A DNA stretch of 64,000 bases from Streptomyces olindensis (GTDB lineage: Bacteria > Actinomycetota > Actinomycetes > Streptomycetales > Streptomycetaceae): the NCBI GenBank assembly GCA_000696115.1, contig JJOH01000024.1:27103-91102 (forward strand). Direction: 5' to 3'. Each line of letters starts with the position of its first letter. The stretch's first letter is position 1. The notes beneath the pieces are model-generated. The model saw only the letters and a list, made by a program, of their open reading frames with translations. It was not told where the DNA came from and did not search any database. A program made the position numbers and the translations under genes. Of this stretch, positions 63,958-64,000 are shown in pieces.

Positions 63958-64000
63958 CGAAAACCCCCGTCACGCACAATCAACGAACAACCTGACAGAA

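Overview
The window is high-GC DNA, rich in GTG and TTG starts and in four-base stop/start overlaps. It carries LAXTG and DUF397/DUF5753-type genes that are characteristic of Streptomyces or a close relative. No rRNA or tRNA gene and no CRISPR array was found.

Region 1 (1-26959) is a large surface or exopolysaccharide locus of the Wzx/Wzy type. It holds a low-molecular-weight tyrosine phosphatase cut by the left edge and, at the other end, a Wzz/BY-type tyrosine autokinase, so kinase and phosphatase bracket the locus. Between them are a WecA-like lipid-carrier sugar-1-phosphate transferase, three NAD-dependent sugar epimerases/dehydratases, a UDP-sugar 6-dehydrogenase, a Wzx-like flippase, a Wzy/WaaL-like polymerase or ligase, five GT4 glycosyltransferases, two FkbM and two other methyltransferases, and a GNAT / PIG-L deacetylase / WbqC / glycosyltransferase operon. 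A hexapeptide acyltransferase, a DUF4012 membrane protein and a lipoprotein glutaminyl cyclase complete it. The expected scheme is lipid-linked repeat-unit assembly, decoration by methyl and acyl groups, flipping, polymerisation, and length control by tyrosine phosphorylation.

Region 2 (about 27-35 kb) holds secreted proteins among decayed insertion sequences: a LAXTG wall-anchored protein with a His/Asp-rich stalk, a tiny secreted Asn-Thr repeat protein, a secreted four-cysteine protein, a subtilisin-family protease and a von Willebrand lipoprotein. Remnants of one IS3-type and two IS5-type transposases suggest an island boundary or a recombination-prone strip.

Region 3 (about 35-53 kb) looks like ordinary chromosome. 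It has an ABC permease next to an unusual fusion of a CocE/X-Pro-type hydrolase with an ABC ATPase, a myo-inositol catabolic operon (iolC, aldolase, iolB, iolD, mmsA) with a visible promoter and terminator, a zinc alcohol dehydrogenase, a copper module (CsoR-like operator, copZ, copA), citrate synthase and RecD2.

Region 4 (53-57.8 kb) contains small Streptomyces-type genes: two small membrane proteins, DUF397 with its helix-turn-helix partner, a pair of coupled short genes, a short-chain dehydrogenase divergent from a helix-turn-helix regulator, and a Cys-rich small protein.

Region 5 (57.8-64 kb) is a polymorphic toxin locus read leftwards: a DUF6507-like helical partner, an 866-residue modular toxin with a Pro/His/Gly linker and a candidate nuclease tip, its probable immunity gene, and then a trail of orphan or broken immunity-type genes, transposase debris and a fragment of a second toxin copy.
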